A stretch of 64,000 nt of DNA from Achromobacter sp. UMC71 (lineage in GTDB: Bacteria; Pseudomonadota; Gammaproteobacteria; Burkholderiales; Burkholderiaceae_B), in NCBI RefSeq assembly GCF_014170305.1, contig NZ_LZZT01000049.1:1-64000 (forward strand), given 5' to 3'. The position numbers were made by a program, and so were the translations under genes. Below the pieces are notes generated by a model. The model had not been told where the DNA came from, did not search any database, and saw only the letters and a program-made list of their open reading frames with translations. Below, one piece after another: positions 51,225-59,258 of the stretch; the stretch's first letter is position 1, and the number at the start of each line of letters is the position of its first letter.

Positions 51225-52010
51225 CTACAGAACCTGCTCCAGGAAAGTCTTCAACCGCTCGTTCCTGGGCGAGGTAAAGAATTGTTCGGTGGGCGCGGTC
51301 TCGATGATTTCGCCGCGCTCCATGAACACACAGCGGTCGGCCACCCTGCGGGCAAAGCCGATCTCGTGAGTGACGCAGATCATGGTGATGCCGGTCTGGG
51401 CCAGGTCTTCCATGATGCGCAGCACGGAACCGACCGACTCCGGATCCAGCGCCGAGGTCGGTTCGTCGAAAAGCATGATGCGCGGCCGCAGGCAAAGCGC
51501 GCGCGCGATGGCCACGCGCTGCTGCTGTCCGCCGGAAAGCTGGATTGGATACTTGCCGGCCTGTTCGATCACATTGACCTTGGCAAGGTATTCCCTTGCC
51601 GTCTGCTCGGCCTCGCCGGCCGGCGTCTTCAAGGCGATCTTCAGCGCGAAGGTGCAGTTCTCCAGCACCGTCATATGCGGAAAGAGATTGAAGCTCTGGA
51701 ACACCATGCCCAGCTGGCGCCGGACTTGCTCCACGCTTTCCGGGCGCCGGGTCAGCGCGGTGCCGTTGACGTGGATATCGCCCGAGTCATGCTGCTCCAG
51801 ATGGTTGATGCAGCGGATGAGCGAGGACTTGCCCGATCCCGATGGGCCGCACAGGATGACGATCTCACCGTTGGCCACTTCAAGGTGGATATCCCGCAAG
51901 GCGTGGAACGTGCCGTAGAACTTGTTCAGTCCCGCGATGGATACCGCGGGCGCGCATTCAGAACGGACGGAGGACAATGGCGGCGTGAGGCTGGACAGGA
52001 TGGCAGTCAT
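51225..52010 (-). CDS. Polar amino acid ABC transporter ATP-binding protein, GlnQ-like
   Basis: A 261-residue ATPase with Walker A GPSGSGKSS, Q-loop VFQSFNLFPHMTVLEN, signature LSGGQQQRV, Walker B IMLFDEPTSALDPE and the H-loop VTHEIGFA. These are the exact motifs of the GlnQ/HisP amino-acid subgroup. It works with the two HisM/HisQ-type permeases and the binding protein encoded upstream. It is followed after 25 bases by the binding protein of the second importer, so both transporters may share one transcript. Confidence 0.9.
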   Translation of the reverse strand: MTAILSSLTPPLSSVRSECAPAVSIAGLNKFYGTFHALRDIHLEVANGEIVILCGPSGSGKSSLIRCINHLEQHDSGDIHVNGTALTRRPESVEQVRRQLGMVFQSFNLFPHMTVLENCTFALKIALKTPAGEAEQTAREYLAKVNVIEQAGKYPIQLSGGQQQRVAIARALCLRPRIMLFDEPTSALDPESVGSVLRIMEDLAQTGITMICVTHEIGFARRVADRCVFMERGEIIETAPTEQFFTSPRNERLKTFLEQVL

Positions 52011-52047
52011 GATGGTTCGCGCTCTGGTGGACGGTCGGCCGGGCGGT

Positions 52048-52737
52048 TCAGACTCTGACGAGATAGCGGTTCAATTTGCGATCGGCGATCGAGAATCCAA
52101 GACGTATGCAGTTGGTGATGCACCAGTAGATGGCCGCCGCCGTGATCAGGGGCGTGAACGGGTCGTAGGTGTAGTCGAACACGGTGTTGGCAGCGGCGGT
52201 CAGGTCGACCAGCGTGATGGCGCTGACGGCCGCCGTGCTTTTCACCATGATCAGCAGCTCGTTCTGATAGGCGCGCAGCACATAGCGCGACGCCAACGGG
52301 AGCCGCAAGCGGAACAGGATTTGCGCGGGCTTCAGGCCCAGGGTCTGCGCGGCTTCGATCGTGCCCCTGGGAATCGCCGCCAGCCCGCCGCGAATGATCT
52401 CCGCCATGAAGCCCGAGTGCGTCAGCGCCAGGCCCAGCCAGGCGCAGACATAGGCGCTGGAAAAGACATTCCACAGAAAGGTGTCGCGCACGAAAGAGAA
52501 CTGCGGCAGTCCGCTGTAGATCAGATACAGCAGCACCAGGCTGGGCACGCCGCGAAAGAAGCCGATATAGCTGCTGGCGAAGACGGCGCGCGGGCCCGGC
52601 CGGAAACTCGCCAGGGCAACCGGCAGCGCCAGCAACAGGCCGATGACCAGCACCGGCAGCAGCACGGCGAACGTGGTGCCGGCGCCGGCCAGCAGTTTTG
52701 GCAGGCTTTCCCAGGCCACCTGGAAATCAAAGTGCAT
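52048..52737 (-). CDS. Amino acid ABC transporter permease, HisM/GlnP-like
   Basis: A 229-residue permease with about five spans and the amino-acid-type EAA loop SGFMAEIIRGGLAAIPRGTIEAAQTLGLKPAQILFRLRLPLASRYVLRAYQNELLIMVKSTA. The start overlaps the preceding permease gene by 11 bases, so the two are translationally coupled. Confidence 0.9.
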   Translation of the reverse strand: MHFDFQVAWESLPKLLAGAGTTFAVLLPVLVIGLLLALPVALASFRPGPRAVFASSYIGFFRGVPSLVLLYLIYSGLPQFSFVRDTFLWNVFSSAYVCAWLGLALTHSGFMAEIIRGGLAAIPRGTIEAAQTLGLKPAQILFRLRLPLASRYVLRAYQNELLIMVKSTAAVSAITLVDLTAAANTVFDYTYDPFTPLITAAAIYWCITNCIRLGFSIADRKLNRYLVRV

Positions 52738-53440
52738 GAGACGCTCCCTGGGTCACGACGGGATGAAAGCCCCGCGCGGCCCACGTTTCGACGCGGCGGG
52801 CCACGTAGTAGGTCAGCCAGGTCATCATGAGAAAGAAGAACGCCGCCAGCAGGTAGTAGATGAAGGGCTCCTTGGTCACGCCGGAGGCAAGCTTGGCGTA
52901 GGCCATGATTTCCTTCAGGCCGATCAGCGAGATGAGCGCGGTGTCCTTGAGCACGACGATCCACATATTGGTCATGCCGGGCAAGGCCAGGCGCAGCATC
53001 TGCGGCAGGATGATCTTCAGCCAGATGGCGCTGCGCGGCACCAGCAGCACGCGCGCGGCCTCGAACTGTCCGTGCGGCACATTCTGGATCGCGCTGCGTA
53101 TCAGGTCGGCCAGGTAGGCGCCATACACCATGCCCAGCGCCGCTACCGCCGCCATGAACGGCGTAATCTCGATGCGCTGGCCGATGCCAAACGGCGCGAG
53201 CAGGCCGGCGACGATCTGCGAGCCGCCGTAATAGAACAGAAAGCCCACCAGCAGCGAAGGCACGCCGGTGAAGATGGAGGCATACGGAATCCAGATGATT
53301 CTGGCCAGCAGCGTTGGCCGCAGCGTGATCAGGGCAAAGAACGTCCCGATCACGAGCGCCAGCAGATAGGCACAGACGGCGACCTGGATCGTCATCATCG
53401 CGCCGGTCGCGAGTTGCTGCACGAAACCCATCGAAGGCAT
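52727..53440 (-). CDS. Amino acid ABC transporter permease, HisQ-like
   Basis: A 237-residue permease with the motif GAYLADLIRSAIQNVPHGQFEAARVLLVPRSAIWLKIILPQMLRLALPGMTNMWIVVLKDTALISLIGLKEIM, the standard loop of the His/Glu/Gln subfamily. It pairs with 52048-52737 to form the membrane channel. Confidence 0.9.
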   Translation of the reverse strand: MPSMGFVQQLATGAMMTIQVAVCAYLLALVIGTFFALITLRPTLLARIIWIPYASIFTGVPSLLVGFLFYYGGSQIVAGLLAPFGIGQRIEITPFMAAVAALGMVYGAYLADLIRSAIQNVPHGQFEAARVLLVPRSAIWLKIILPQMLRLALPGMTNMWIVVLKDTALISLIGLKEIMAYAKLASGVTKEPFIYYLLAAFFFLMMTWLTYYVARRVETWAARGFHPVVTQGASHAL

Positions 53441-53564
53441 GAGGAATTCCTAAAGCCTGTTCACATTGAAAGACGCCCTGCACAGACCCTGGCAGGCGTG
53501 CGAGACATGCCGCCCGCTCCGCCGGCCTCGTGCCGGGCGGCCCAGGCGGGGTGCGCGAGTCCGG

Positions 53565-54356
53565 CTAGCGGCAGGCAGCTTCCTCGGGCAGGAGCTCCAC
53601 TTCCATATAGGGTTTGCGCAGCTTGGTGAAGGTGCAGTCCTTGATGATGGTTTCCAGCGTGGCGTTCATACGGTTGAGCAGTTCGCCGCTGTCCTTGCGG
53701 GCGATCCAGCTCGAGCCGGCCTCGCCGCCGCCCGTCCACAAGTCGCCGCCCGCGAATTTCCAGCCCTTGCCCTGGGGCTTGGACAGGAACTCGTTGGTCC
53801 AGCTGATCTTCGGGCCCAGGCTCATGTCCAGCCGCCCGTTGGCAAGATCCAGCCGGATCTGGTCCGGGTTGTCGTAGAACACGATCTGCACCGCGTTGCC
53901 GAAGGTCTCGGACACATACTTGGCTTGTGCGGAACCGCGCTGCAGGCCGATGCGCACGCCCTTGAGCCCTTCCGGCGTGAAGGTGTAGTGCTTCGCTTCC
54001 GGCACCACGTAGGAGTCCGGATTGAACAGCACCGGACGGCCGAACAGCACCTTTTCCTTGCGCTCCGGCAGCGGCTTGGTCTGGCTGACCACGGCATCCA
54101 GTTTCTTCTGCAGCAGCGCCGGAATCAGGGCCTTGAAGTCCATGACGACGATTTCGCAATCGACCTTCATCCGTTTGCACATCTCGCGCGCCAGATCGGG
54201 TTCGAAGCCCGTCAGGCGGCCCGAGGGATCGACCATGCTGAACGGGGGATAGCTTCCCTCGTTGCCAAGCACCAGCTTCTCGGCATGGACCGGCGCCAGG
54301 ACGAATAACGAGGCGCTTGCGAGTGTCAGCGCCGTGATGGTTTTGTGCAGATGCAT
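53565..54356 (-). CDS. Amino acid ABC transporter substrate-binding protein (family 3)
   Basis: A 263-residue periplasmic protein with a signal peptide (TITALTLASASLFVLAPVHA). The mature start, EKLVLGNEGSYPPFSMVDPSGRLTGFEPDLAREMCKRMKVDCEIVVMDFKALIPALLQKKLDAVVS, is the family-3 polar amino acid binding pattern close to HisJ/ArgT/opine-binding proteins. The Asp in LDMSL and Arg in RIGLQRGSAQAKYV would hold the alpha-amino acid group. The ATG at 54356 is picked for the signal peptide; longer frames upstream are not. Confidence 0.88.
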   Translation of the reverse strand: MHLHKTITALTLASASLFVLAPVHAEKLVLGNEGSYPPFSMVDPSGRLTGFEPDLAREMCKRMKVDCEIVVMDFKALIPALLQKKLDAVVSQTKPLPERKEKVLFGRPVLFNPDSYVVPEAKHYTFTPEGLKGVRIGLQRGSAQAKYVSETFGNAVQIVFYDNPDQIRLDLANGRLDMSLGPKISWTNEFLSKPQGKGWKFAGGDLWTGGGEAGSSWIARKDSGELLNRMNATLETIIKDCTFTKLRKPYMEVELLPEEAACR

Positions 54357-54397
54357 TTTTTCCCCTTGTTTATTGGTTATCCGCCGTGGCGAAGTGC

Positions 54398-55195
54398 TTA
54401 CATCGTGTTGGCCTTGGTCAGATTGGTGTTGAACAGCGACCCGTAGCCGGGCTTGGCGCCTGCCGCGCCGGTGAGATCCAGGCAATGCCAGAACGAGGCC
54501 TGGATGGCGGAAATCACCGGCTTGCCGAGTTTCTGTTCCAGCGCCTCGATGGCGCCGACGGTCCGGAAGTTGGTGCACGACACGAAGATGGCCGTTGCGT
54601 CCGGATGATCGACCGAGAGCACATGGTCATAGACTTTCTCCAGCGAGACCTCGGCCAGCGCATGATCATCCGAGATGCCCAGGCAGGCGCTCTTGACGAC
54701 CTCGTGGCCGTTTTCCTGCAGGAAGCGGATGGCACGCTCATGGATTTCCGGCAGATACGGCGTGGCCAGCGCAACCTTGCCGGCTTTCACCTTCTTCAGT
54801 GCCGCGAGCGTGGCGGTCGACGCCGTGGTGATCTTCGGCCCCGGCACCCATTGCCGCAGCTTCTGGATAAGCGCCTGGTCATAGGCGGTGCCGTGCAGGA
54901 ACGAGGCGCTGGTCCCGCCGAACAGCAGCACGTCGATGGGGGCCGCGCCGGCCAGGCGCGCGGCCTGTTCCAGTTCCGGGGCGTTCATCATTTCCTCGAT
55001 GCCCTGCACGGTGACCTTGGGCAGTTTGATGCGCGCGGTATGGGTGGAAACCCCCGGTCCGGACATGGCCCACATCTCTTCTTCCATCACGACGCTGGAG
55101 GCGATGTAGATCAGCCCGATGCGGGCAAGGTCGCCAGAGCCGTCGTAGCGGAATCGGGGATAGGCGGCGGGTAGGAGCGTTGAGGCAGTGGTCAT
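54398..55195 (-). CDS. Asp/Glu racemase superfamily, arylmalonate decarboxylase/maleate isomerase-like
   Basis: A 265-residue enzyme of the AMDase/maleate cis-trans isomerase group. Two-cysteine members have Cys in the first active-site loop; here the loop reads LLFGGTSASF (Gly93-Gly94-Thr95-Ser96), the dioxyanion-hole form of arylmalonate decarboxylases. The second cysteine is present as IFVSCTNFRT (Cys207), a sequence also typical of maleate isomerases. The C-terminal SFWHCLDLTGAAGAKPGYGSLF matches the AMDase end. It likely decarboxylates or isomerises a dicarboxylate. First gene of the minus-strand run with two importers. Confidence 0.78.
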   Translation of the reverse strand: MTTASTLLPAAYPRFRYDGSGDLARIGLIYIASSVVMEEEMWAMSGPGVSTHTARIKLPKVTVQGIEEMMNAPELEQAARLAGAAPIDVLLFGGTSASFLHGTAYDQALIQKLRQWVPGPKITTASTATLAALKKVKAGKVALATPYLPEIHERAIRFLQENGHEVVKSACLGISDDHALAEVSLEKVYDHVLSVDHPDATAIFVSCTNFRTVGAIEALEQKLGKPVISAIQASFWHCLDLTGAAGAKPGYGSLFNTNLTKANTM

Positions 55196-55512
55196 CCGGA
55201 GTCCCAGCAAAGAGAGATGGCGTCAGCCAGCGAAAACCAATGATGAGAGACGCGATCCGGGCGACCAAGTCGCCTTTTCCGTTGGCGTGGATAGATTTTC
55301 CTGATGGCCGGGCAAGGCCGCCCGAGGCGTGGCCAATGCCCATCGCCGCGGGCGCCGCCCGCGTCAGGTTTTCCGAGATGGGACGCCGGAAAAAACAAAT
55401 AGGCTCGCGCCCCGCTTGGGCCGACCATCAGCGGGCAGGTCACGGCCTTATGCGATGCCGCTTGCCAGGCAGGCGCGGGGTCCCCGGATAAACCCTAATA
55501 AAGATACGAGCC
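55196..55512. other. Divergent regulatory region in the island
   Basis: About 317 bases between the AMDase-like and RidA genes. It holds a short GC hairpin (CGCGGGC-GCC-GCCCGCG, 55347-55363) but no clear consensus promoter. It must drive both the minus-strand transporter run and the plus-strand RidA-DUF1028 genes, and is the likely binding region of the LysR protein encoded at 56716. Confidence 0.4.
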
Positions 55513-55926
55513 ATGAAGCACAAGCGCATACGCACCTTCAATACCAAGGCAACCTACCCGGAACAGAAACTCGACAACGATCTGTGCCAGGCCGTCGTCG
55601 CGCGCGGCAGCACGGTCTTCCTGCGCGGGCAGATCGGCCAGAACCTGGACACGTCCGAGAGCGTCTGCATCGGCGACGCCTCGGGCCAGGCGGAGCAGGC
55701 GATGAAGAACATCGACATGCTGCTCCGGGAAGCCGGCGGCGAACTGCAGGACATCTGCAAGATCACGATCTACATCATCGATCCCCGTTATCGCGAAGCC
55801 GTTTATCTGGTGGTCGGCAAATGGCTCAAGGGCGTGTTCCCCGTCTCCACCGGTATCGTGGTGTCGGCATTGGCCCGCCCCGAGTGGCTGGTGGAAATCG
55901 ACGCGACTGCTGTTATTCCGGATTGA
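55513..55926 (+). CDS. RidA-family enamine/imine deaminase-like protein
   Basis: A 137-residue YjgF/YER057c/RidA protein: STVFLRGQIGQNLDT, QAEQAMKNIDMLLREAGGELQDICKITIYIIDPRYREAVYLVVGKW and FPVSTGIVVSALARPEWLVEIDATAVI. The substrate-carboxylate Arg of active RidA members is kept in ALARPEW. Such proteins hydrolyse reactive enamines or imines released by PLP enzymes or oxidases. Its presence suggests an imino-acid intermediate in the island pathway. It is followed after 20 bases by the DUF1028 gene. Confidence 0.9.
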   Translation: MKHKRIRTFNTKATYPEQKLDNDLCQAVVARGSTVFLRGQIGQNLDTSESVCIGDASGQAEQAMKNIDMLLREAGGELQDICKITIYIIDPRYREAVYLVVGKWLKGVFPVSTGIVVSALARPEWLVEIDATAVIPD

Positions 55927-55946
55927 CGCCACAGGAGGCCCAGGTC

Positions 55947-56618
55947 ATGACTTTCTCCATCATTGCCCGTTGCCCGGCCACCGGCCAATTCGGCGCGGCC
56001 GTCTCATCGTCGTCACCCGCGGTCGCGGCGCGTTGCGTCCGCGCGCGCGCAGGCGTGGGCGCGGCGGTCAGCCAGAACATCACCGATCCCGCCCTGGGGC
56101 CGCTCATCCTTGACGCGATGAGCCAGGGCCATTCGCCCGAGCGCGCGTTGCAGTCGCTGGCCGAGCGCCCTTTCATCAGCTACCGGCAACTGATGGCCAT
56201 CGACGCCACGCAGGCGCCGGCCATCTTCACCGGGTCGAACGCGCTGGGCCGCCTGGCCAGCGCAAAGGGCGAACACGCCGCGTGCGCCGGCAATATGCTG
56301 GCCTCGCTGGATGTGCCCGCCGCCATGCTGTCGGCATTCGAGCAGACGCCGGGTTCGCTGGCCGAACGCCTGATGCAGGCCATGCTGGCGGGTCAGGCAG
56401 CCGGCGGCGAAGAAGGGCCGGTGCATTCAGCCGGGCTGCTGGTGGTGGCGGATCTGGATTGGCCCATCGTCGACCTGCGCATGGACTGGGTGGAACAATG
56501 CCCCGTCGAAACCCTATACGAGGCCTGGAAGGTCTACGAGCCGCAAATCCAGGACTACATTACCCGCGCCAGGGACCCACGCGCCGCGCCGAGTTTCGGC
56601 GTGCCGGGCAATCTGTGA
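55947..56618 (+). CDS. DUF1028 (Ntn-hydrolase-like) family protein
   Basis: A 223-residue protein with the DUF1028 pattern MTFSIIARCPATGQFGAAVSSSSPAVAARCVRARAGVGAAVSQNITDPALGPLILDAM...ACAGNML. The family has an Ntn-hydrolase-like fold and often neighbours RidA and M20 peptidase genes in amino acid or amide degradation clusters, as here; no reaction has been firmly shown. AGGAGG precedes the ATG. It probably forms one transcript with the RidA gene. Confidence 0.9.
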   Translation: MTFSIIARCPATGQFGAAVSSSSPAVAARCVRARAGVGAAVSQNITDPALGPLILDAMSQGHSPERALQSLAERPFISYRQLMAIDATQAPAIFTGSNALGRLASAKGEHAACAGNMLASLDVPAAMLSAFEQTPGSLAERLMQAMLAGQAAGGEEGPVHSAGLLVVADLDWPIVDLRMDWVEQCPVETLYEAWKVYEPQIQDYITRARDPRAAPSFGVPGNL

Positions 56619-56715
56619 CAGGCTGTGGCAGACGGCGAGTGCGAGAAAACCCGAGGAGCGCCCGGCTCGCTGTCCGGGCATAGTGAACACACTTCCAGCC
56701 TTCTCACTTCGGACT

Positions 56716-57684
56716 ATGCTCAATCGCATTTCGCTGCGCCAGATGGAGTACTTCGTCGCCACCGCCAAGCATGGCAGTATCGCCGCGGCATCCAGCCAGA
56801 TCCACATTTCGGCGCCGTCGATATCCGCCGCCATCGCCCATGTCGAGACCGAGCTGGACGTGCAGTTGTTCGTCCGGCATCCGTCCAAGGGCCTGGCCCT
56901 GACCGTGCTCGGCCAACAGGTCATGAGCGAATGCGAAGACCTGCTCGAGCGCGCGTCGCGCCTCTACAAGATCGCATCCGTCTCCAGCAATACCATCCAG
57001 GGCACCCTGCGCGTGGGTTGCTTCCAGTCGCTCACGGCCATGATCGCGCCCGAGGTGATCTTCGGCTTCTCGCGCGCTTTCGACAAAGTCGACCTGCACA
57101 TGGTCGAAGGCGACCAGCAGTTGCTGATCGACAAGCTGCACACCTTGGAAATCGACGTCGCGCTCAGTTACGACCTGAGACTCGGCGACGAAATCTCGTT
57201 CGAGGCGCTGGCGCGCCTGCCGCCGCATGTGGTGGTCAGCGAATTGCATCCGCTGTCGCAGCAGATCGCGGTAACGCTCGAGGAGCTGGCCCGCTTGCCC
57301 ATGGTGCTGCTGGACCTGCCCTTGAGCCGCGATTACTTCATGTCGCTGTTCGCGAAGTTCGGCCTGGAGCCAAACATCGTGGCGCGTTCGCGCTCCGAAG
57401 AAGTGGTGCGTTCCATGGTTGCCAACGGCATCGGCTATGCCCTGTTCAACGTGCGGCCAAAATCCACCCAGGCGCTGGATGGCAAACGGCTGGTACGGCT
57501 GCGTCTGGTGGGCGAGCATCGCCCGATGCTGCTTGGGCTGACGACCTACAAGCCGATGAAACCGTCGCGGCTGACCGAAGTCTTCATGCAGCGCTGCCGC
57601 GCCTATATCTCGGATCAATACATCCCCGGCATGAGCGAAGGCAGCTTCTTCGACCCGTATGTGCCTCCCCCTGAAAACCACTGA
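56716..57684 (+). CDS. LysR-family regulator of the island
   Basis: A 322-residue LysR protein: RISLRQMEYFVATAKHGSIAAASSQIHISAPSISAAIAHVETELDVQLFVRH (helix-turn-helix, about 1-55) and an effector domain (about 85-295; LDLPLSRDYFMSLFAKFGLEP resembles the CysB/OxyR-like group). ATG 56716 is used; a GTG 33 bases earlier is possible. It is the only regulator gene in the direct-repeat-bounded block, so it is the likely controller of the transport and catabolic genes. Confidence 0.86.
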   Translation: MLNRISLRQMEYFVATAKHGSIAAASSQIHISAPSISAAIAHVETELDVQLFVRHPSKGLALTVLGQQVMSECEDLLERASRLYKIASVSSNTIQGTLRVGCFQSLTAMIAPEVIFGFSRAFDKVDLHMVEGDQQLLIDKLHTLEIDVALSYDLRLGDEISFEALARLPPHVVVSELHPLSQQIAVTLEELARLPMVLLDLPLSRDYFMSLFAKFGLEPNIVARSRSEEVVRSMVANGIGYALFNVRPKSTQALDGKRLVRLRLVGEHRPMLLGLTTYKPMKPSRLTEVFMQRCRAYISDQYIPGMSEGSFFDPYVPPPENH

Positions 57685-57729
57685 ACGGGCGGCGCCCTGG
57701 CGCCGATCGCAACCTTGCAGGTCCATGCC

Positions 57730-58917
57730 ATGAGCACACCGACTCCGGACAACAGTCCAGACCTATTGCGCGAACTGCTCGCGTTTCAATCCGTCACGCT
57801 GACGCCTAACATCGAACTCATCGACCGCGTGCGGGCATTGCTGGCGCAGGCGGGCATCGCATCCACGCTGGTGGCGGACCCGCAGGACGCCGGACGCAGC
57901 AATCTGTTCGCCTCCGTCGGCCCCCTGGACGTGCCCGGCATCGTGCTATCAGGCCATACCGATGTGGTTCCCGTGACAGGCCAGCCCTGGACCTCGCCGC
58001 CCTTCGAGGCGACCGAACGCGATGGACGCATCTATGGGCGGGGCAGCGCGGACATGAAGGGCTTTGTCGCCTGCGCCGTGATGGCCATGATCCGCGCGGC
58101 CGGTCAGCCGCTTGCGCGGCCCTTGCACCTGGCGCTGTCGTTTGACGAGGAAATCGGCTGCGTGGGCGTGCGTCATATGCTGCGCGCGCTGGAACACATG
58201 CAACCGGCGCCGCTGCTCTGCGTGGTGGGCGAACCCACACTGATGAAGATCGGCACCGGCAACAAGGGCAAGGCCGCCTATCGGGCCCTGTGCTGCGGCC
58301 AGGCGGGGCACTCGGGACTGGCGCCGCACTTCGTCAATGCCATCCATACGGCCAGCGACCTGATCAGCGCCCTGCGCGACGTGCAGCATGACCTTGCCGA
58401 ACACGGACCGCGCGAACCCGGGTACGAAGTGCCCTACACGACCGTGCATGCCGGCACCATCAAGGGCGGCACGGCGCTGAACATCGTGCCCGCGGAATGC
58501 GAAGTCAACTTCGAGATCCGCAACGTCGCGCAGGACGACCCGAACCAGATCCTGGCGCGAGTGCTGGAACTCACCCGGGCGAAAATGCGTGCCGCGGGCG
58601 CCCTGCCCGATGCCGAGCCGCCCGGGGTCACGACGGTCAACAGCTATCCCGGCCTGGCCACGCCGCAGGATTCCGCGGGCGTCGCGTTGCTGGCCTCGTG
58701 GCTGCCGCCGGACACGCCGCTCACCAAGGCCGCGTTCGGCACCGAGGGCGGATTGTTCCAGCAGTTGTGGACCCAGACGCCGGTGCTGATCTGCGGACCT
58801 GGCAGCATCGACGTGGCGCACAAGGCTGACGAATACGTCGAGCTCTCCCAGCTGGAGGCCTGCGACGCCATGATGGAGAAGCTGACGCGGTATCTGATCG
58901 CGCCGGCAAGCCGATAG
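57730..58917 (+). CDS. M20-family deacylase, acetylornithine deacetylase (ArgE)-like
   Basis: A 395-residue dinuclear-zinc amidohydrolase. It has VLSGHTDVVPVTGQPW (first metal His and catalytic Asp), IYGRGSADMKGFVACAV (bridging Asp), SFDEEIGCVGVRHM (catalytic Glu pair), CVVGEPT, and the dimerisation lobe AGQAGHSGLAPHFVNAI. ArgE-type members remove N-acyl groups from amino acids. Here the island context favours a catabolic N-acyl amino acid substrate over arginine synthesis. It is the last gene before the tRNA-Pro. Confidence 0.88.
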   Translation: MSTPTPDNSPDLLRELLAFQSVTLTPNIELIDRVRALLAQAGIASTLVADPQDAGRSNLFASVGPLDVPGIVLSGHTDVVPVTGQPWTSPPFEATERDGRIYGRGSADMKGFVACAVMAMIRAAGQPLARPLHLALSFDEEIGCVGVRHMLRALEHMQPAPLLCVVGEPTLMKIGTGNKGKAAYRALCCGQAGHSGLAPHFVNAIHTASDLISALRDVQHDLAEHGPREPGYEVPYTTVHAGTIKGGTALNIVPAECEVNFEIRNVAQDDPNQILARVLELTRAKMRAAGALPDAEPPGVTTVNSYPGLATPQDSAGVALLASWLPPDTPLTKAAFGTEGGLFQQLWTQTPVLICGPGSIDVAHKADEYVELSQLEACDAMMEKLTRYLIAPASR

Positions 58918-58983
58918 GCCCCTGATGCACGCCGAAGGCCCGCGCTGAGGCTTCTCACTGACGACGGGTACGCCAGAAAACGA

Positions 58984-59022
58984 AAAGGGTTAGCTCACCA
59001 AAAATGAGCTAACCCTTTGTTT
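58984..59022. terminator. Bidirectional terminator between the deacylase gene and tRNA-Pro
   Basis: A perfect 14-bp stem (58984-58997 with 59005-59018) around the loop CCAAAAA has T-rich sequence on each exit side. It ends the plus-strand deacylase transcript and the minus-strand tRNA transcript. The right arm is part of the 26-base repeat also found at 42407-42432. Confidence 0.85.
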
Positions 59023-59029
59023 TTACTGG
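59004..59029. repeat. Right copy of the direct repeat at the tRNA-Pro 3' end
   Basis: These 26 bases include the CCA end of tRNA-Pro (59027-59029) and one arm of its terminator, and match 42407-42432 at 25 positions in the same orientation. Together the two copies bound a 16.6-kb block of metabolic genes. Confidence 0.65.
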
Positions 59030-59103
59030 TCGGGGCGGTGGGATTCGAACTCACGACCCTCTGCTCCCAAAGCAGATGCGCTACCAGGCTGCGCTACGCC
59101 CCG
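59027..59103 (-). tRNA. tRNA-Pro(TGG)
   Basis: A 77-nt tRNA read on the minus strand: acceptor stem CGGGGCG with its complement before ACCA, D arm with AGCGCAGCCTGGTAGCGC, anticodon stem TCTGC/GCAGA around the loop TTTGGGA (anticodon TGG), and T arm with GTTCGAATC. CCA is encoded. A -10-like TATAGT lies on the minus strand at 59113-59118, just upstream. The 3' side is the edge of the repeat-bounded block. Confidence 0.97.
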
Positions 59104-59191
59104 AGGGTGGCAACTATACCAGATACGGCAGACGCGCCGAAATGGCGCCGCGGTCCGGCGCCCCGAGGGCGCGGCCGCAGGCAAGCCCTGA

Positions 59192-59220
59192 TTGACACCT
59201 ATATAGTTGAAGCATAAATT
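59192..59220 (+). promoter_or_regulatory. Sigma70 promoter of the AAHS transporter gene
   Basis: A consensus TTGACA (59192-59197), a 17-base spacer and TAAATT (59215-59220) lie 39 bases before the ATG. The spacer contains CTATATAG (59199-59206), the same octamer that is clustered at 831-1109. Confidence 0.6.
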
Positions 59221-59258
59221 AAATTCAAATTCATAACGACATACTCATCGGGAAAATC

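Noticed and set aside
42407-59029. Integrase, transposase or conjugation genes inside the repeat-bounded block
   Set aside because: I looked for them in every called gene and in the gaps and found none, so the mobility of the block remains inference.
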